64,000 nt of DNA from Microtetraspora sp. NBRC 16547 (GTDB lineage Bacteria > Actinomycetota > Actinomycetes > Streptosporangiales > Streptosporangiaceae): assembly GCF_030268965.1 (NCBI RefSeq), contig NZ_BSSE01000005.1, forward strand, positions 62,001 to 126,000, read 5' to 3'. Below, piece after piece: positions 1 to 7,754 of this stretch. The notes beneath the pieces are model-generated. The model made no database searches, was not told the DNA's origin, and saw only the letters and a program-made list of their open reading frames with translations. Each line of letters begins with the position of its first letter. Positions within the stretch are counted from its first letter, which is position 1. The position numbers were made by a program, and so were the translations under genes.

Positions 1-178
1 GATCCGCCCGGAATCCGGGCCTGGCTCCCACCGCCGGATCCGGCCGCCATCACAGAACGCCCGGATCGTCGGCGAGGTGGCGCAGTACCGTCATGGCCAC
101 AAGCCACCTCTTTCCTCGGCCTTTCTGTGTATTCCACCGCTTTCCCCCACGCGTGTGGATGGACCATACTCTTTCCGC

Positions 179-1289
179 ATGATCGATCCCGCCGCGATGG
201 TCATCGATCCCCTGGAAGCGCACCTGCTCAGGGCCGACACGCTGCGCGTATGCCTGGTGGTGCCCGTCTCCGGCGTGCTCGGCCTCATCGGGCCGTGCGC
301 GATCAACTGCGCGGTCCTGGCCGCCGCGGAGGTGAACGGCGCGGGCGGGCTGCTCGGCAGGCCGGTGGAGCTGGTCCTCGTGGACGGCGGCCGCAGCCCG
401 GCCGAGGTCGGCGCCGAGGTCGCCGGGCTGGTCCGCGCGGGAGCCGTCCAGGCGGTCGTCGGAACCCACGCCAGCGACGTGCGTGTCGGGATCGAGCGCG
501 CGCTCCGCGGCGCGGCCCCGTTCGTCTACACGCCTCCGTACGAGGGCGGCGCGCGTTCGCCGGGGGTCTACTTCCTCGGTGAGCCCGCGTCCTCGCAGGT
601 CGCCCCGGGGATCGACTGGTTGATCGCCCACCGGCGGGCGAGGCGCTGGTTCCTGCTCGGCAACGACTACATCTGGCCGTACCTGGTCCACGCGTCCGCG
701 CGCGTCCACCTGACGTCCCGCTCCGCGCGAATCGTCGGCGAGCGGTTCATCCCCGCCGGCACCCGCGACATGGGGCCGCTGATCGAGGAGTTGACGGCCA
801 CACGACCGGACGCCGTGCTGCTCAATCTCGTCGGCAACGACCTGATCGAGTTCAACCGGGCGTTCACGGCGAGCGGGCTGGACTGCGCGCGTCTCTGCGG
901 GGCGCTGGAGGAGCACGGCCTGCTGGCCATCGGAGGCGACTCCAGCGGGGAGCTGTATACCGCGATGGGCTATTTCGGCGGCATCGCCACCGACGACAAC
1001 CTCTGGCTCCACGAGCGCTACACGCGGCGGTTCGGCCCGGACGCGCCGCTGCTCAACGGGCACGGGCACGGGTGTTACGAAGGCGTGCTCATGCTCGCCG
1101 CCCTCGCCGCCCGCGCGGGCTCCCTCGCGGTGCGCGGTCGAGGCGGTCGCGGACGGCACCACGGTCATCACCGGACGCGGCCCCCTCACCCTCCGGGACC
1201 GGCACGTGTGGCAGCGCGTCTACGTCGGACGCGCCGACGGGCTGGACTTCGATCTCGTGACCTCCTCCCCCGCCTCGTGGCTCTCCTGA
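179..1289 (+). CDS. AmiC-like amide-binding sensor protein, frameshifted near its 3' end
   Basis: Resembles the periplasmic-binding-protein fold regulators of the AmiC/UrtA-like amide-binding family (Peripla_BP_5/6). It has no signal peptide, so a cytosolic amide sensor is more likely than an ABC transporter binding protein. Family features include the N-terminal strand LRVCLVVPVSG and the region HGCYEGVLMLAALAARAG. The ATG at 179 is chosen because TACTCT lies 6 nt upstream, a leaderless-type signal; ATG 197 is an alternative. The frame is convincing to about 1130. After that the same frame becomes Arg/His-rich nonsense, while the +1 frame continues family-like sequence (VWQRVYVGRADGLDFDLV) to a stop at 1287-1289. 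Restoring 2 nt in the GCGCGG run near 1131-1137 would join the two. It may be a real lesion or a sequencing error. The permease and amidase genes follow directly. Confidence 0.65.
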
Positions 1290-1345
1290 CGGCCCCTGAC
1301 CGCCCCGGTCACGGCGCCGACAAATAAATTTTCAAACGAAATCTT

Positions 1346-1360
1346 TTCCTTTTCAAGGAA
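1346..1360. promoter_or_regulatory. Palindrome upstream of the amide permease operon
   Basis: TTCCTT-TTC-AAGGAA is a perfect 6-bp inverted repeat in a locally AT-rich stretch (1322-1375) between the sensor gene and the permease. It lies about 45 nt before the permease start, so it could be an operator or promoter element. No binding protein can be assigned from sequence. Confidence 0.4.
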
Positions 1361-1404
1361 TAGTCCTATCGTACGCTCTGCCCCCCGCGTGCGAAGGAGT
1401 CTCG

Positions 1405-2826
1405 ATGTCTTCCCCCTCCACCACGCCCTCCTCGTCGGCGGCGCCGCAAAGCGCGGCGACCGGCGTGGAGCGGTTCGGATATCAGCAGGAGTTGCAGCGC
1501 TCGCTGAGCTTCACCGACCTGCTCATCTACGGCCTGATCTTCATGGTGCCGATCGCGCCGTTCGGCATCTTCGGCGACGTTTTCCAAGGCTCGGGCGGCA
1601 TGGTCGCGCTGGCCTACATCATCGGCATGGTGGCGATGGCCTTCACCGCCCTGTCGTACGCCCAGATGTCCAAGGCGTTCCCGATGGCCGGCTCGGTCTA
1701 CACCTACGCGGGCCGCGGGATCGGCGCCCCGGTCGGCTTCCTCGCCGGCTGGGTGATCCTGCTCGACTACATCCTCGTGCCCACGCTGCTCTATCTCGTG
1801 GCGAGCGCGGCCATGGCGTCGTTCGTGCCCGCGATCCCCGTCTGGGCCTGGTTGATCATGTTCATCGTCTTCAACACGGCGGTGAACTACTTCGGCATCC
1901 AGATGACCGCGCGGATGAACAAGATCATGCTGGTCGCCCAGCTGATCGTGCTGGCGATCTTCCTGGTCGTCGGCGTCATCGCCCTCGCCCAAGGCAAGGG
2001 CCACGGCAACGTGTTCAGCCCGATCTTCGACTCCTCGACGTTCTCCGGGCCGCTCGTGTTCGGCGCCGTCTCGGTCGCGGTGCTGTCCTTCCTCGGCTTC
2101 GACGGCATCTCGATGCTCGCCGAGGAGAGCCGGGAGGACGCCCGCAAGCTCGGCCGCGCCATGGTCGGCGCGCTCGTGCTGGCCGGCCTGCTGTTCATCA
2201 CGCAGACCTGGGTCGCCGCGCTGCTCGCACCGAACCGCGAGGAGCTGCTGGCAAACGGCGGGGACAACGCGTTCTACGACATCGCCAAGTACGCCGGCGG
2301 CCCCTGGCTGAGCGTGCTGACCGCCGTCGCCACCGCGATCGCCTGGGGCTTCGCCAACTCGCTGGTCGCCCAGGCCGCCACCTCGCGCCTGCTGTTCGCC
2401 ATGGCCCGCGACCGACTGCTGCCCCGGTTCCTGGGCAAGATCCACCCGAAGCACAAGGTGCCGGTCAACGCCACGTTCCTCACCGCCGCCGTCTCGCTGG
2501 TCCTCGGACTCATCCTGGCCAACAACGAAAAGGGCATCGGGCAGATCGCCTCGCTCATCAACTTCGGCGCGATGACCGCCTTCCTCGCGCTCCACGTCTC
2601 CGTCGTCGTCCACTACGTCGTACGGAAGCGCAGCCGGGACTGGTGGCGGCACCTGATCGCCCCGGCGATCGGCTTCCTGATCCTGCTGTACGTCGTCATC
2701 AACGCCAAGGTGGCCGCCCAGGCGGTCGGCCTGACCTGGCTGGCGCTCGGCGTGCTGATCCTGATCACCTTTATCCTCATAGGCCGTCGCCCCACCCTTC
2801 CCGACGAGACGGAGGTCTCCGAGTGA
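1405..2826 (+). CDS. APC-superfamily amino acid/amide permease
   Basis: A 473-residue integral membrane protein of the APC (amino acid-polyamine-organocation) superfamily, predicted to import an amino acid, amine or amide across the cytoplasmic membrane. The N-terminal 37 residues are polar and Ser/Ala-rich. They are followed by about twelve hydrophobic segments; the first carries the APC-type LIYGLIFMVPIAPFGIFGD stretch, and FLGFDGISMLAEES matches the conserved helix 6 region. The start ATG has a GAAGGAG Shine-Dalgarno sequence with 7-nt spacing. The stop overlaps the GTG of the acetamidase gene (GTGA), so the two are translationally coupled. Pairing with an amide hydrolase suggests uptake of an amide or of a related nitrogen compound; the substrate itself is inferred. 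Confidence 0.85.
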   Translation: MSSPSTTPSSSAAPQSAATGVERFGYQQELQRSLSFTDLLIYGLIFMVPIAPFGIFGDVFQGSGGMVALAYIIGMVAMAFTALSYAQMSKAFPMAGSVYTYAGRGIGAPVGFLAGWVILLDYILVPTLLYLVASAAMASFVPAIPVWAWLIMFIVFNTAVNYFGIQMTARMNKIMLVAQLIVLAIFLVVGVIALAQGKGHGNVFSPIFDSSTFSGPLVFGAVSVAVLSFLGFDGISMLAEESREDARKLGRAMVGALVLAGLLFITQTWVAALLAPNREELLANGGDNAFYDIAKYAGGPWLSVLTAVATAIAWGFANSLVAQAATSRLLFAMARDRLLPRFLGKIHPKHKVPVNATFLTAAVSLVLGLILANNEKGIGQIASLINFGAMTAFLALHVSVVVHYVVRKRSRDWWRHLIAPAIGFLILLYVVINAKVAAQAVGLTWLALGVLILITFILIGRRPTLPDETEVSE

Positions 2827-3833
2827 ACGTCGTCTCCTTCCGGCCCAAGGCCGAGGACCTGGCCTACACCTTCGGCGGGCGGCCCGCCGTGGCCCGGATC
2901 GCCCCCGGCACGGTCCTCGAACTCTTCACGGAGGACTGCTTCGGCGGGCTGGTGCGCGGCCCCGAGGACCTGCCGTCGAAGGTGTGCGAGTTCCCCTTCC
3001 TCAACCCGGTCACCGGCCCGTTCCACGTGGAGGGGGCCGAGCCGGGCGACACCCTCGCCCTGCACTTCGTCTCCATCGAGCCCGCCCGTGACTGGGCCGT
3101 CTCCACGACGTTCCCGCACTTCGGGGCGCTCACCGGCACCCACACCACCGCGATGCTCCAGCCTCCCCTCGACGAGGTCGTCTGGATGTACGACGTGGAC
3201 GTGGAGAAGCGGACCGTCCGCTACCAGGCCCGGAACAGCGACTTCAGCGTGGAGATGCCGCTCGACCCGATGCACGGCACCGTGGGCGTCGCTCCGGCCG
3301 CCTCCGAGGCGCGGATGACGATCACCCCGGACGCCCACGGCGGCAACATGGACACCCCCGAGCTGCGGGCCGGCGTCACCGTCTACCTCGGCGTGAACGT
3401 GGCGGGCGCCCTGTTCTCGATCGGGGACGGGCACTGCCGCCAGGGCCACGGCGAGGTCTGCGGCACCGCCGTTGAGGCCGCGATGAACACGGTCGTCGCG
3501 GTCGAGCTGGTCAAGGGCGTCGGCACCCCGTGGCCGCGCCTGGAGGACGACGACCACCTGATGTCCACCGGCTCGGCCCGTCCGCTGGAGGACGCCTACC
3601 GCATCAGCCAGCACGACCTGGTCACCTGGTCGGCCGCGCTCACCGGGCTGGACGAGCTCGACGCGTACCAGCTCGTCAGCCAGGGCGGCGAGGCGCCGGT
3701 GGGCAACGTGTGCGACACGAACTACACGATGGTCGCCAAGCTGCCCAAGGCCTACCTCGGCCGCCCCGAGGTGTACGAGTCGGCCCACGCGCGCCTGCGC
3801 GCACTCGGCGCGGAGTACCTCTCCTCCCGCTGA
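2823..3833 (+). CDS. Acetamidase/formamidase family protein (FmdA/AmdA)
   Basis: Cytosolic hydrolase of the FmdA_AmdA family (336 residues), which splits short-chain amides such as formamide or acetamide into the carboxylate and ammonia. The full-length family pattern is visible: an N-terminal beta-rich domain with FTEDCFGG and FHVEGAEPGDTLALHF, a central GGNMDTPELRAGVTVYLGV segment, and GALFSIGDGHCRQGHGEV, which holds conserved metal-site residues. The GTG start overlaps the permease stop and is preceded by GGAGGT. The gene is third in an AmiC-like sensor, permease, amidase cassette, so nitrogen acquisition from amides is the likely role. The exact substrate cannot be told from sequence. Confidence 0.88.
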   Translation: MNVVSFRPKAEDLAYTFGGRPAVARIAPGTVLELFTEDCFGGLVRGPEDLPSKVCEFPFLNPVTGPFHVEGAEPGDTLALHFVSIEPARDWAVSTTFPHFGALTGTHTTAMLQPPLDEVVWMYDVDVEKRTVRYQARNSDFSVEMPLDPMHGTVGVAPAASEARMTITPDAHGGNMDTPELRAGVTVYLGVNVAGALFSIGDGHCRQGHGEVCGTAVEAAMNTVVAVELVKGVGTPWPRLEDDDHLMSTGSARPLEDAYRISQHDLVTWSAALTGLDELDAYQLVSQGGEAPVGNVCDTNYTMVAKLPKAYLGRPEVYESAHARLRALGAEYLSSR

Positions 3834-3846
3834 CCTTCCGTGACCT

Positions 3847-3874
3847 GATCCCGTCCCCTTCGGGGGGCGGGATC
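3847..3874. terminator. Bidirectional hairpin between convergent genes
   Basis: A stem of GATCCCG and CGGGATC encloses an inner CCCC-TTCG-GGGG hairpin. It lies 13 nt past the acetamidase stop and touches the stop codon of the convergent oxidoreductase, so it could end transcription from both sides. There is no U-tract. Confidence 0.6.
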
Positions 3875-4790
3875 AACTCGTCTGCGCCACCAGATCCGCG
3901 TCGGCCAGCGCGGCGGAGACGATGTCCTCGCACATCGCGTGGGTGACGAGCGCGTCGTCGGCGCGGAGCACACGGCCCGCGCGGACCGCGTCCAGGAACG
4001 CGTGGCAGATCTGCTCGATGCCACGCTGCCGCGCGACCGGCGTCCACGGCGGCCTCCGGGACAGGATCTCGCCGCCATCGTGGTCCACCACGTCGCCGAG
4101 ATCGAGCACCCGCCGCTTGCGCCCGGCGCCCATGACCTCGCAGGTCTCCTCGGTCGCGCCGCCGACCCGGTTCATGACGCCGATGGCGGTGAAGCCGTCG
4201 CCGCCCAGCTCCAGCACGATGTGTTCGAGCAGCCCGGACCGCACGCGGGTGCGCACCCGGACGTCCGTGACCTCACCTGGAGCGAGGAACCGCAGCGTGT
4301 CGGCCACGTGGATGAAGTCGTCGAAGACCACCGCGCGCGGGACGGCGGCGGCTCCCACCCGGTTCTTCTCCAGGATCACCAGGTCTCTCGGCAGGTCTCG
4401 CAGCGCCGTGTAGCCGGGGGCGTACCTGCGGTTGAACCCCACCATCAGCGACCTGTCCCGCGTCCGGGCCAGCCGTACCAGCCTCTCGGAGTCGGGCAGG
4501 TTGTCGGCGAGGGGCTTGTCGACGTAGACGTGCACGTCCGCCTCCAGCAGCGCCTCGACGATCGGCACGTGCGCGCTCGTCGCGGCGTGGACGAACGCCG
4601 CCTCGACGCCCACTTCGAGCAGCTCCGCCACGCCGGTGAAGAGCCGGTCGATCCGGTACGCCGCCCCGAGCGCGGCCAGCGTGGCCTCGTCGCGCGTGCA
4701 CAGGTGGGGCACGATCCCCGGCGTGGCCGCGAGCACCGGCAGATAGGCCTTGCTGGCGATATCCCCGAGCCCAATGATCCCGATTTTCAT
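3873..4790 (-). CDS. Gfo/Idh/MocA family NAD(P)-dependent oxidoreductase
   Basis: A 305-residue dehydrogenase of the Gfo/Idh/MocA family. Residues 1-120 form a Rossmann domain with IGIIGLGDIASKAYLPVL at the N-terminus. VYVDKPLADN matches the EKP-type motif, whose lysine is a conserved catalytic residue in this family (about residue 95). The C-terminal half is the usual alpha/beta substrate domain, with FDDFIHVADTLRFLAPG near the active site. The ATG at 4790 begins exactly at the nucleotide-binding strand. The SDR-type gene lies 86 nt upstream on the same strand and may be co-transcribed. The substrate is probably a sugar or cyclitol but cannot be specified. Confidence 0.8.
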   Translation of the reverse strand: MKIGIIGLGDIASKAYLPVLAATPGIVPHLCTRDEATLAALGAAYRIDRLFTGVAELLEVGVEAAFVHAATSAHVPIVEALLEADVHVYVDKPLADNLPDSERLVRLARTRDRSLMVGFNRRYAPGYTALRDLPRDLVILEKNRVGAAAVPRAVVFDDFIHVADTLRFLAPGEVTDVRVRTRVRSGLLEHIVLELGGDGFTAIGVMNRVGGATEETCEVMGAGRKRRVLDLGDVVDHDGGEILSRRPPWTPVARQRGIEQICHAFLDAVRAGRVLRADDALVTHAMCEDIVSAALADADLVAQTS

Positions 4791-4876
4791 GTGCGGAACC
4801 CTACGAGACCGGCAGCAAGCGGATCCAACCGTCGTAGGGCCGCCTGCCCGGACTCTCCGCTCCCGCACCGGCGTGA

Positions 4877-5806
4877 TCAGCGGGCTCGCCACGAGGCGAT
4901 GGTCTCCTTCAGCGCCTCGTCCATCGGGGTGGCGGTGACTCCGAAGGTCGCGGTGAAGGCCGACGAGTCCAGGATGAAGGGCCGGTCGAACTGGTAACGC
5001 GTCTCCCGCATCTCGCGGAGGAGCGGCGAGACGACGCCCGCGGCCGTGAGCGCCCAGCCCGGCAGGCGGCCGAGCCTGGGAGCGGGCGCCCCGGCCAGAT
5101 CGCACAGCCGCTCCGCCAGGGCCCGGATGCTCCGCGCCGGGCTCGTGGGGATGTGCCAGGCACGGCCCCAGGCGCGTTCGTCGGTCGCCACCGTGGCCAG
5201 AGCCGCCGCCACATCGGGAAGGTAGGTCCAGCTGTGCGGGATGTCCGGATCGCTCAGGACCATCGCGCGCCGTCCCGCGAGCAGCGGTCCGACGAACCGT
5301 CCCCCGAGGAACGACTGGTCCGACGCGCCCGGGCCGAAATAGTCGGAGCCGCGCACCTCCGTGATCCGCACCCGCCCGTCCTGATGCGCGGCGAGCGCCT
5401 GCTTCCACATCTCGGCGCGCACCCGCCCCTTGGTTCCCGTGGCCGCCAGCGGCGTGCCCTCGGTCATCGGCCCGTCCACGGGGCCGTAGCCGTACAGGTT
5501 GCCCAGCGCGACCAGGACCGCTCCCGTCGCCTCCGCCGTGCGCAGCAGCGAGTCCGCGATCGGCGGCCAGTCCTGGGCCCACTGGTGGTACTTCGGGTTC
5601 GCGCAGTTGTAGAGCGCGTCGGCCCCCTCCGCCACCCGGCGCATCTCGGCCGCGTCCTGGGCCGGGGCGGCGACCCGCGTGATCCCGGCTCGGTCCGGGC
5701 CCGAGCCCGAACGGGTGACCACGACCACCTCGTGGCCCGCCTCCGCGAGCATCTCGGCGACCCTGCCTCCGACCTGACCGGCTCCGACGACGACGTGCTT
5801 ACCCAT
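4877..5806 (-). CDS. NAD(P)-dependent epimerase/reductase, extended/atypical SDR
   Basis: A 309-residue Rossmann protein with the dinucleotide motif VVVGAGQVGGRVAEML at residues 5-20, typical of NAD-dependent epimerases and atypical SDRs. ALYNCANPKYHQW and LYGYGP fit the SDR active-site region, with GYGP standing where YxxxK is expected. This suggests a divergent catalytic centre. The ATG start has an AGGAG sequence 7-8 nt upstream. It lies between the small YrdB-type membrane gene (50 nt upstream) and the Gfo/Idh/MocA gene on the same strand, so the three probably form one transcript. That transcript would be controlled from the palindrome-rich intergenic region next to the TetR gene. The substrate is unknown. 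Confidence 0.75.
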   Translation of the reverse strand: MGKHVVVGAGQVGGRVAEMLAEAGHEVVVVTRSGSGPDRAGITRVAAPAQDAAEMRRVAEGADALYNCANPKYHQWAQDWPPIADSLLRTAEATGAVLVALGNLYGYGPVDGPMTEGTPLAATGTKGRVRAEMWKQALAAHQDGRVRITEVRGSDYFGPGASDQSFLGGRFVGPLLAGRRAMVLSDPDIPHSWTYLPDVAAALATVATDERAWGRAWHIPTSPARSIRALAERLCDLAGAPAPRLGRLPGWALTAAGVVSPLLREMRETRYQFDRPFILDSSAFTATFGVTATPMDEALKETIASWRAR

Positions 5807-5856
5807 GATCGCTCTCCTGTTGCTGTCTGTTCGTTCCTACGGGCGGGTGGTGATCC

Positions 5857-6204
5857 TCAGACCTGGTGCCAGACCAGGCGCAGGATGCCGTTGACGATGT
5901 AGAGAGCGGCGAAGACCACACCGCTCGTGACCAGCCCGGAGGCGACGAGGGCGGCCGCGCCGCCGCCGAACCAGGCGATCTCGAACGCCGCCCTGGCCAG
6001 GCCCCGCAGAGGGAACCTCGCACCGTTGGCCGCCGCGAAAAGCCCCCAGAGGGTGGCGAACAACGCCGGGCCGCCGAGTCCGGCGAGGATCCTGACCACG
6101 AGAGGAGCGGCGAGGGTGAACCCCCAGTACCCCACCGAGATCAGCACGCCGAGCTCGAGGAAGAACATCAGGGCGAGATTGGTCCCCTTGGCCACGGTCA
6201 GCAT
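5857..6204 (-). CDS. YrdB-type (DUF2568) small membrane protein
   Basis: A 115-residue protein with four hydrophobic helices, matching the YrdB/DUF2568 family: N-terminal LALMFFLELGVLISVGYWGF, a central LFATLWGLFAAANG and a C-terminal FAALYIVNGILRLVW. Its function is unknown and it probably sits in the cytoplasmic membrane. The start at 6204 is preferred over the upstream in-frame ATG at 6222 because AAGGAG lies 7 nt before it. It is transcribed divergently from a TetR-family regulator. Two matching 13-bp palindromes lie just upstream, which suggests direct repression by that regulator. Confidence 0.72.
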   Translation of the reverse strand: MLTVAKGTNLALMFFLELGVLISVGYWGFTLAAPLVVRILAGLGGPALFATLWGLFAAANGARFPLRGLARAAFEIAWFGGGAAALVASGLVTSGVVFAALYIVNGILRLVWHQV

Positions 6205-6222
6205 CGTCACTCCTTGAGTCAT

Positions 6223-6282
6223 CGCTCTAGTGCGAGAGCGATGCTCTCTTATGTGAGCAGCATTCGTCAAGAGCAGTGCTCT
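6223..6282. promoter_or_regulatory. Candidate TetR operator array
   Basis: Three palindromes lie between the divergent YrdB-type and TetR genes. CGCTCT-N6-AGAGCG spans 6223-6240. AGAGC-GAT-GCTCT spans 6235-6247. AGAGCA-G-TGCTCT spans 6270-6282. The last two share the 13-bp form AGAGCNNTGCTCT, 35 bp apart. This is typical of paired operators for a dimeric repressor controlling both directions. Confidence 0.6.
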
Positions 6283-6316
6283 CGAATCCTGTCGGCGCTC
6301 TGGTAGCCTCCGGAAC

Positions 6317-7015
6317 ATGAGCGCGAGCCGTACCGCACGGGAACGAGTCAGAGCCGAGCTGATCAGGGAGATCACCGAGATCGCCCGCCGTCACCTCACC
6401 GTGGACGGAGCCGCCGGGCTGTCCCTGCGTGCCGTGGCACGCGAGATGGGCATGGTCTCCTCGGCGATCTACCGCTACTTCCCGAGCCGGGACGACCTGC
6501 TCACCACGCTGATCGTCGACGGATACAACGCTCTCGGGGAGGCCGTCGAGAAGGCCGACGCCGCCTGCGCGCGGGACGACTACATGGGACGCTGGCTGGC
6601 GGTCTGCCACGTCGTACGCGGATGGGCGCTCGCGCACCCGCACGAGTACGCCCTGCTCTACGGCTCGCCGGTGCCGGGCTACCGCGCCCCCGAGGACACC
6701 ATCGCCCCGGCGACGCGGGGCGTCGCGGTTTACGGCCGGATCCTCGCCGACGCCATCGCGGCCGAGCGTCTCGCCCCGCCCGCCATCCTGCCTGAGCCGC
6801 CGGCGACCATCACCCCCGACGCGGACACGGTCCGTACGCTCATCCCGGGGGCGTCGGACGATGTGATCACGCGGGCGGTCACCGCCTGGACCGGCCTGTT
6901 CGGCATGGTGAGCTTCGAGGTGTTCGGCCAGTTCACCAACACGATCAACCACCGAGCCGAGTTCTTCGAGCACACCATGACCTGCCTCGCCCGCCTCCTC
7001 GGCCTCCCCTCCTAA
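6317..7015 (+). CDS. TetR/AcrR family transcriptional regulator
   Basis: A 232-residue one-component repressor. The N-terminal HTH covers about residues 15-60, with GLSLRAVAREMGMVSSAIYR and YFPSRDDLLTTL, the canonical TetR recognition helix and following segment. The C-terminal ligand domain includes MGRWLAVCHVVRGWALAHP and a final helix with AVTAWTGLFGMVSFEVFGQF, of the TetR_C_33-like (WHG) type. The start ATG lies 7 nt after TAGCCT, with no Shine-Dalgarno sequence, so a leaderless mRNA is likely. The operator-like palindromes at 6223-6282 probably mediate autoregulation and control of the divergent membrane protein and dehydrogenase genes. The ligand is unknown. Confidence 0.85.
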   Translation: MSASRTARERVRAELIREITEIARRHLTVDGAAGLSLRAVAREMGMVSSAIYRYFPSRDDLLTTLIVDGYNALGEAVEKADAACARDDYMGRWLAVCHVVRGWALAHPHEYALLYGSPVPGYRAPEDTIAPATRGVAVYGRILADAIAAERLAPPAILPEPPATITPDADTVRTLIPGASDDVITRAVTAWTGLFGMVSFEVFGQFTNTINHRAEFFEHTMTCLARLLGLPS

Positions 7016-7024
7016 CCCGCCCCT

Positions 7025-7058
7025 GGCACGAACCTTTCACATATGAAAGTGTCGTGCC
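7025..7058. promoter_or_regulatory. 34-bp palindrome abutting the AbiEi start codon
   Basis: Nested inverted repeat: the outer arms are GGCACGA and TCGTGCC, and the inner arms are CTTTCA and TGAAAG around CATA. It ends one base before the ATG at 7059. AbiEi antitoxins of characterised systems bind inverted repeats in their own promoter and repress it, so this is the likely autoregulatory operator. Confidence 0.6.
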
Positions 7059-7754
7059 ATGACACGAAGTCACGCAATCGCCACCCTCGGTGCCATAGCC
7101 GAGGCACAATGGGGTCTCGTCACAGCAAGACAGGCAGCGCGCAACGGTGTCTCCGCAGTGGAGCTGACGCGCCTGACGAATGATGGGGTTCTTGATCGTG
7201 TCGCCTTCGGTGTCTACCGCCTGCCCGGATCGCCCCTTGATCCGCTCACCGAGCTTCGTGCGGCGTGGCTCCAACTCGACTCCGGCACCGAAGCGGAGTC
7301 CCGCGGCATCGACTCGGGCGTGGTCTCCCACGGCAGCGCCGCGCTCGTCCACCAAGTGGGCGACTTCACCGGCCACATCCACGAGTTCACAAGTCCCAAG
7401 CGCAAGCGGTCTCGACGTAGTGACGTCAGGATCCACACCTCATCTCTCGGATCCGACGACGTCGTATCGCTCGACCAACTCCTGGTCACCTCGCCGACAC
7501 GACTGGTCGGCGACCTCCTCGCGACCCGCCATGACGGCCAGCACATCTCCTACGTCGTGACGGACATCCTCGACCGGCGACTCGCCACCAGGAAGGCCCT
7601 GGCCGACGTGGTCGCTCCACACGCCGCCGCGTACGGCGTGACCCCCGCCCGAGAGTTTCTCGAGCACCTCATATCTCTCACTCGACCTCCCACCCCCCGA
7701 AAGATTCATGGAAACCCACAGCGACCTGCCGTACGCCTCCCCCCGTGCGCTTGA
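7059..7754 (+). CDS. AbiEi-type antitoxin/transcriptional regulator (type IV toxin-antitoxin)
   Basis: A 231-residue protein with an N-terminal winged-helix domain (about residues 5-60: WGLVTARQAARNGVS, then LDRVAFGVYRLPG), typical of AbiEi antitoxins. The C-terminal part (YVVTDILDRRLATRKAL) matches the antitoxin domain region. It should repress its own operon and neutralise the AbiEii nucleotidyltransferase encoded next, whose start lies 47 bp inside this gene. No Shine-Dalgarno sequence is visible and the start codon directly follows a large palindrome. AbiE systems abort phage infection and stabilise mobile DNA. The pair sits between core genes, as an accessory insertion would. Confidence 0.75.
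   Translation: MTRSHAIATLGAIAEAQWGLVTARQAARNGVSAVELTRLTNDGVLDRVAFGVYRLPGSPLDPLTELRAAWLQLDSGTEAESRGIDSGVVSHGSAALVHQVGDFTGHIHEFTSPKRKRSRRSDVRIHTSSLGSDDVVSLDQLLVTSPTRLVGDLLATRHDGQHISYVVTDILDRRLATRKALADVVAPHAAAYGVTPAREFLEHLISLTRPPTPRKIHGNPQRPAVRLPPCA

Noticed and set aside
50-1189. Long antisense open frame opposite the AmiC-like gene
   Set aside because: Its product is Arg/Val/Asp-rich without any family pattern, while the plus strand encodes a recognisable protein. Such shadows are normal in high-GC DNA.
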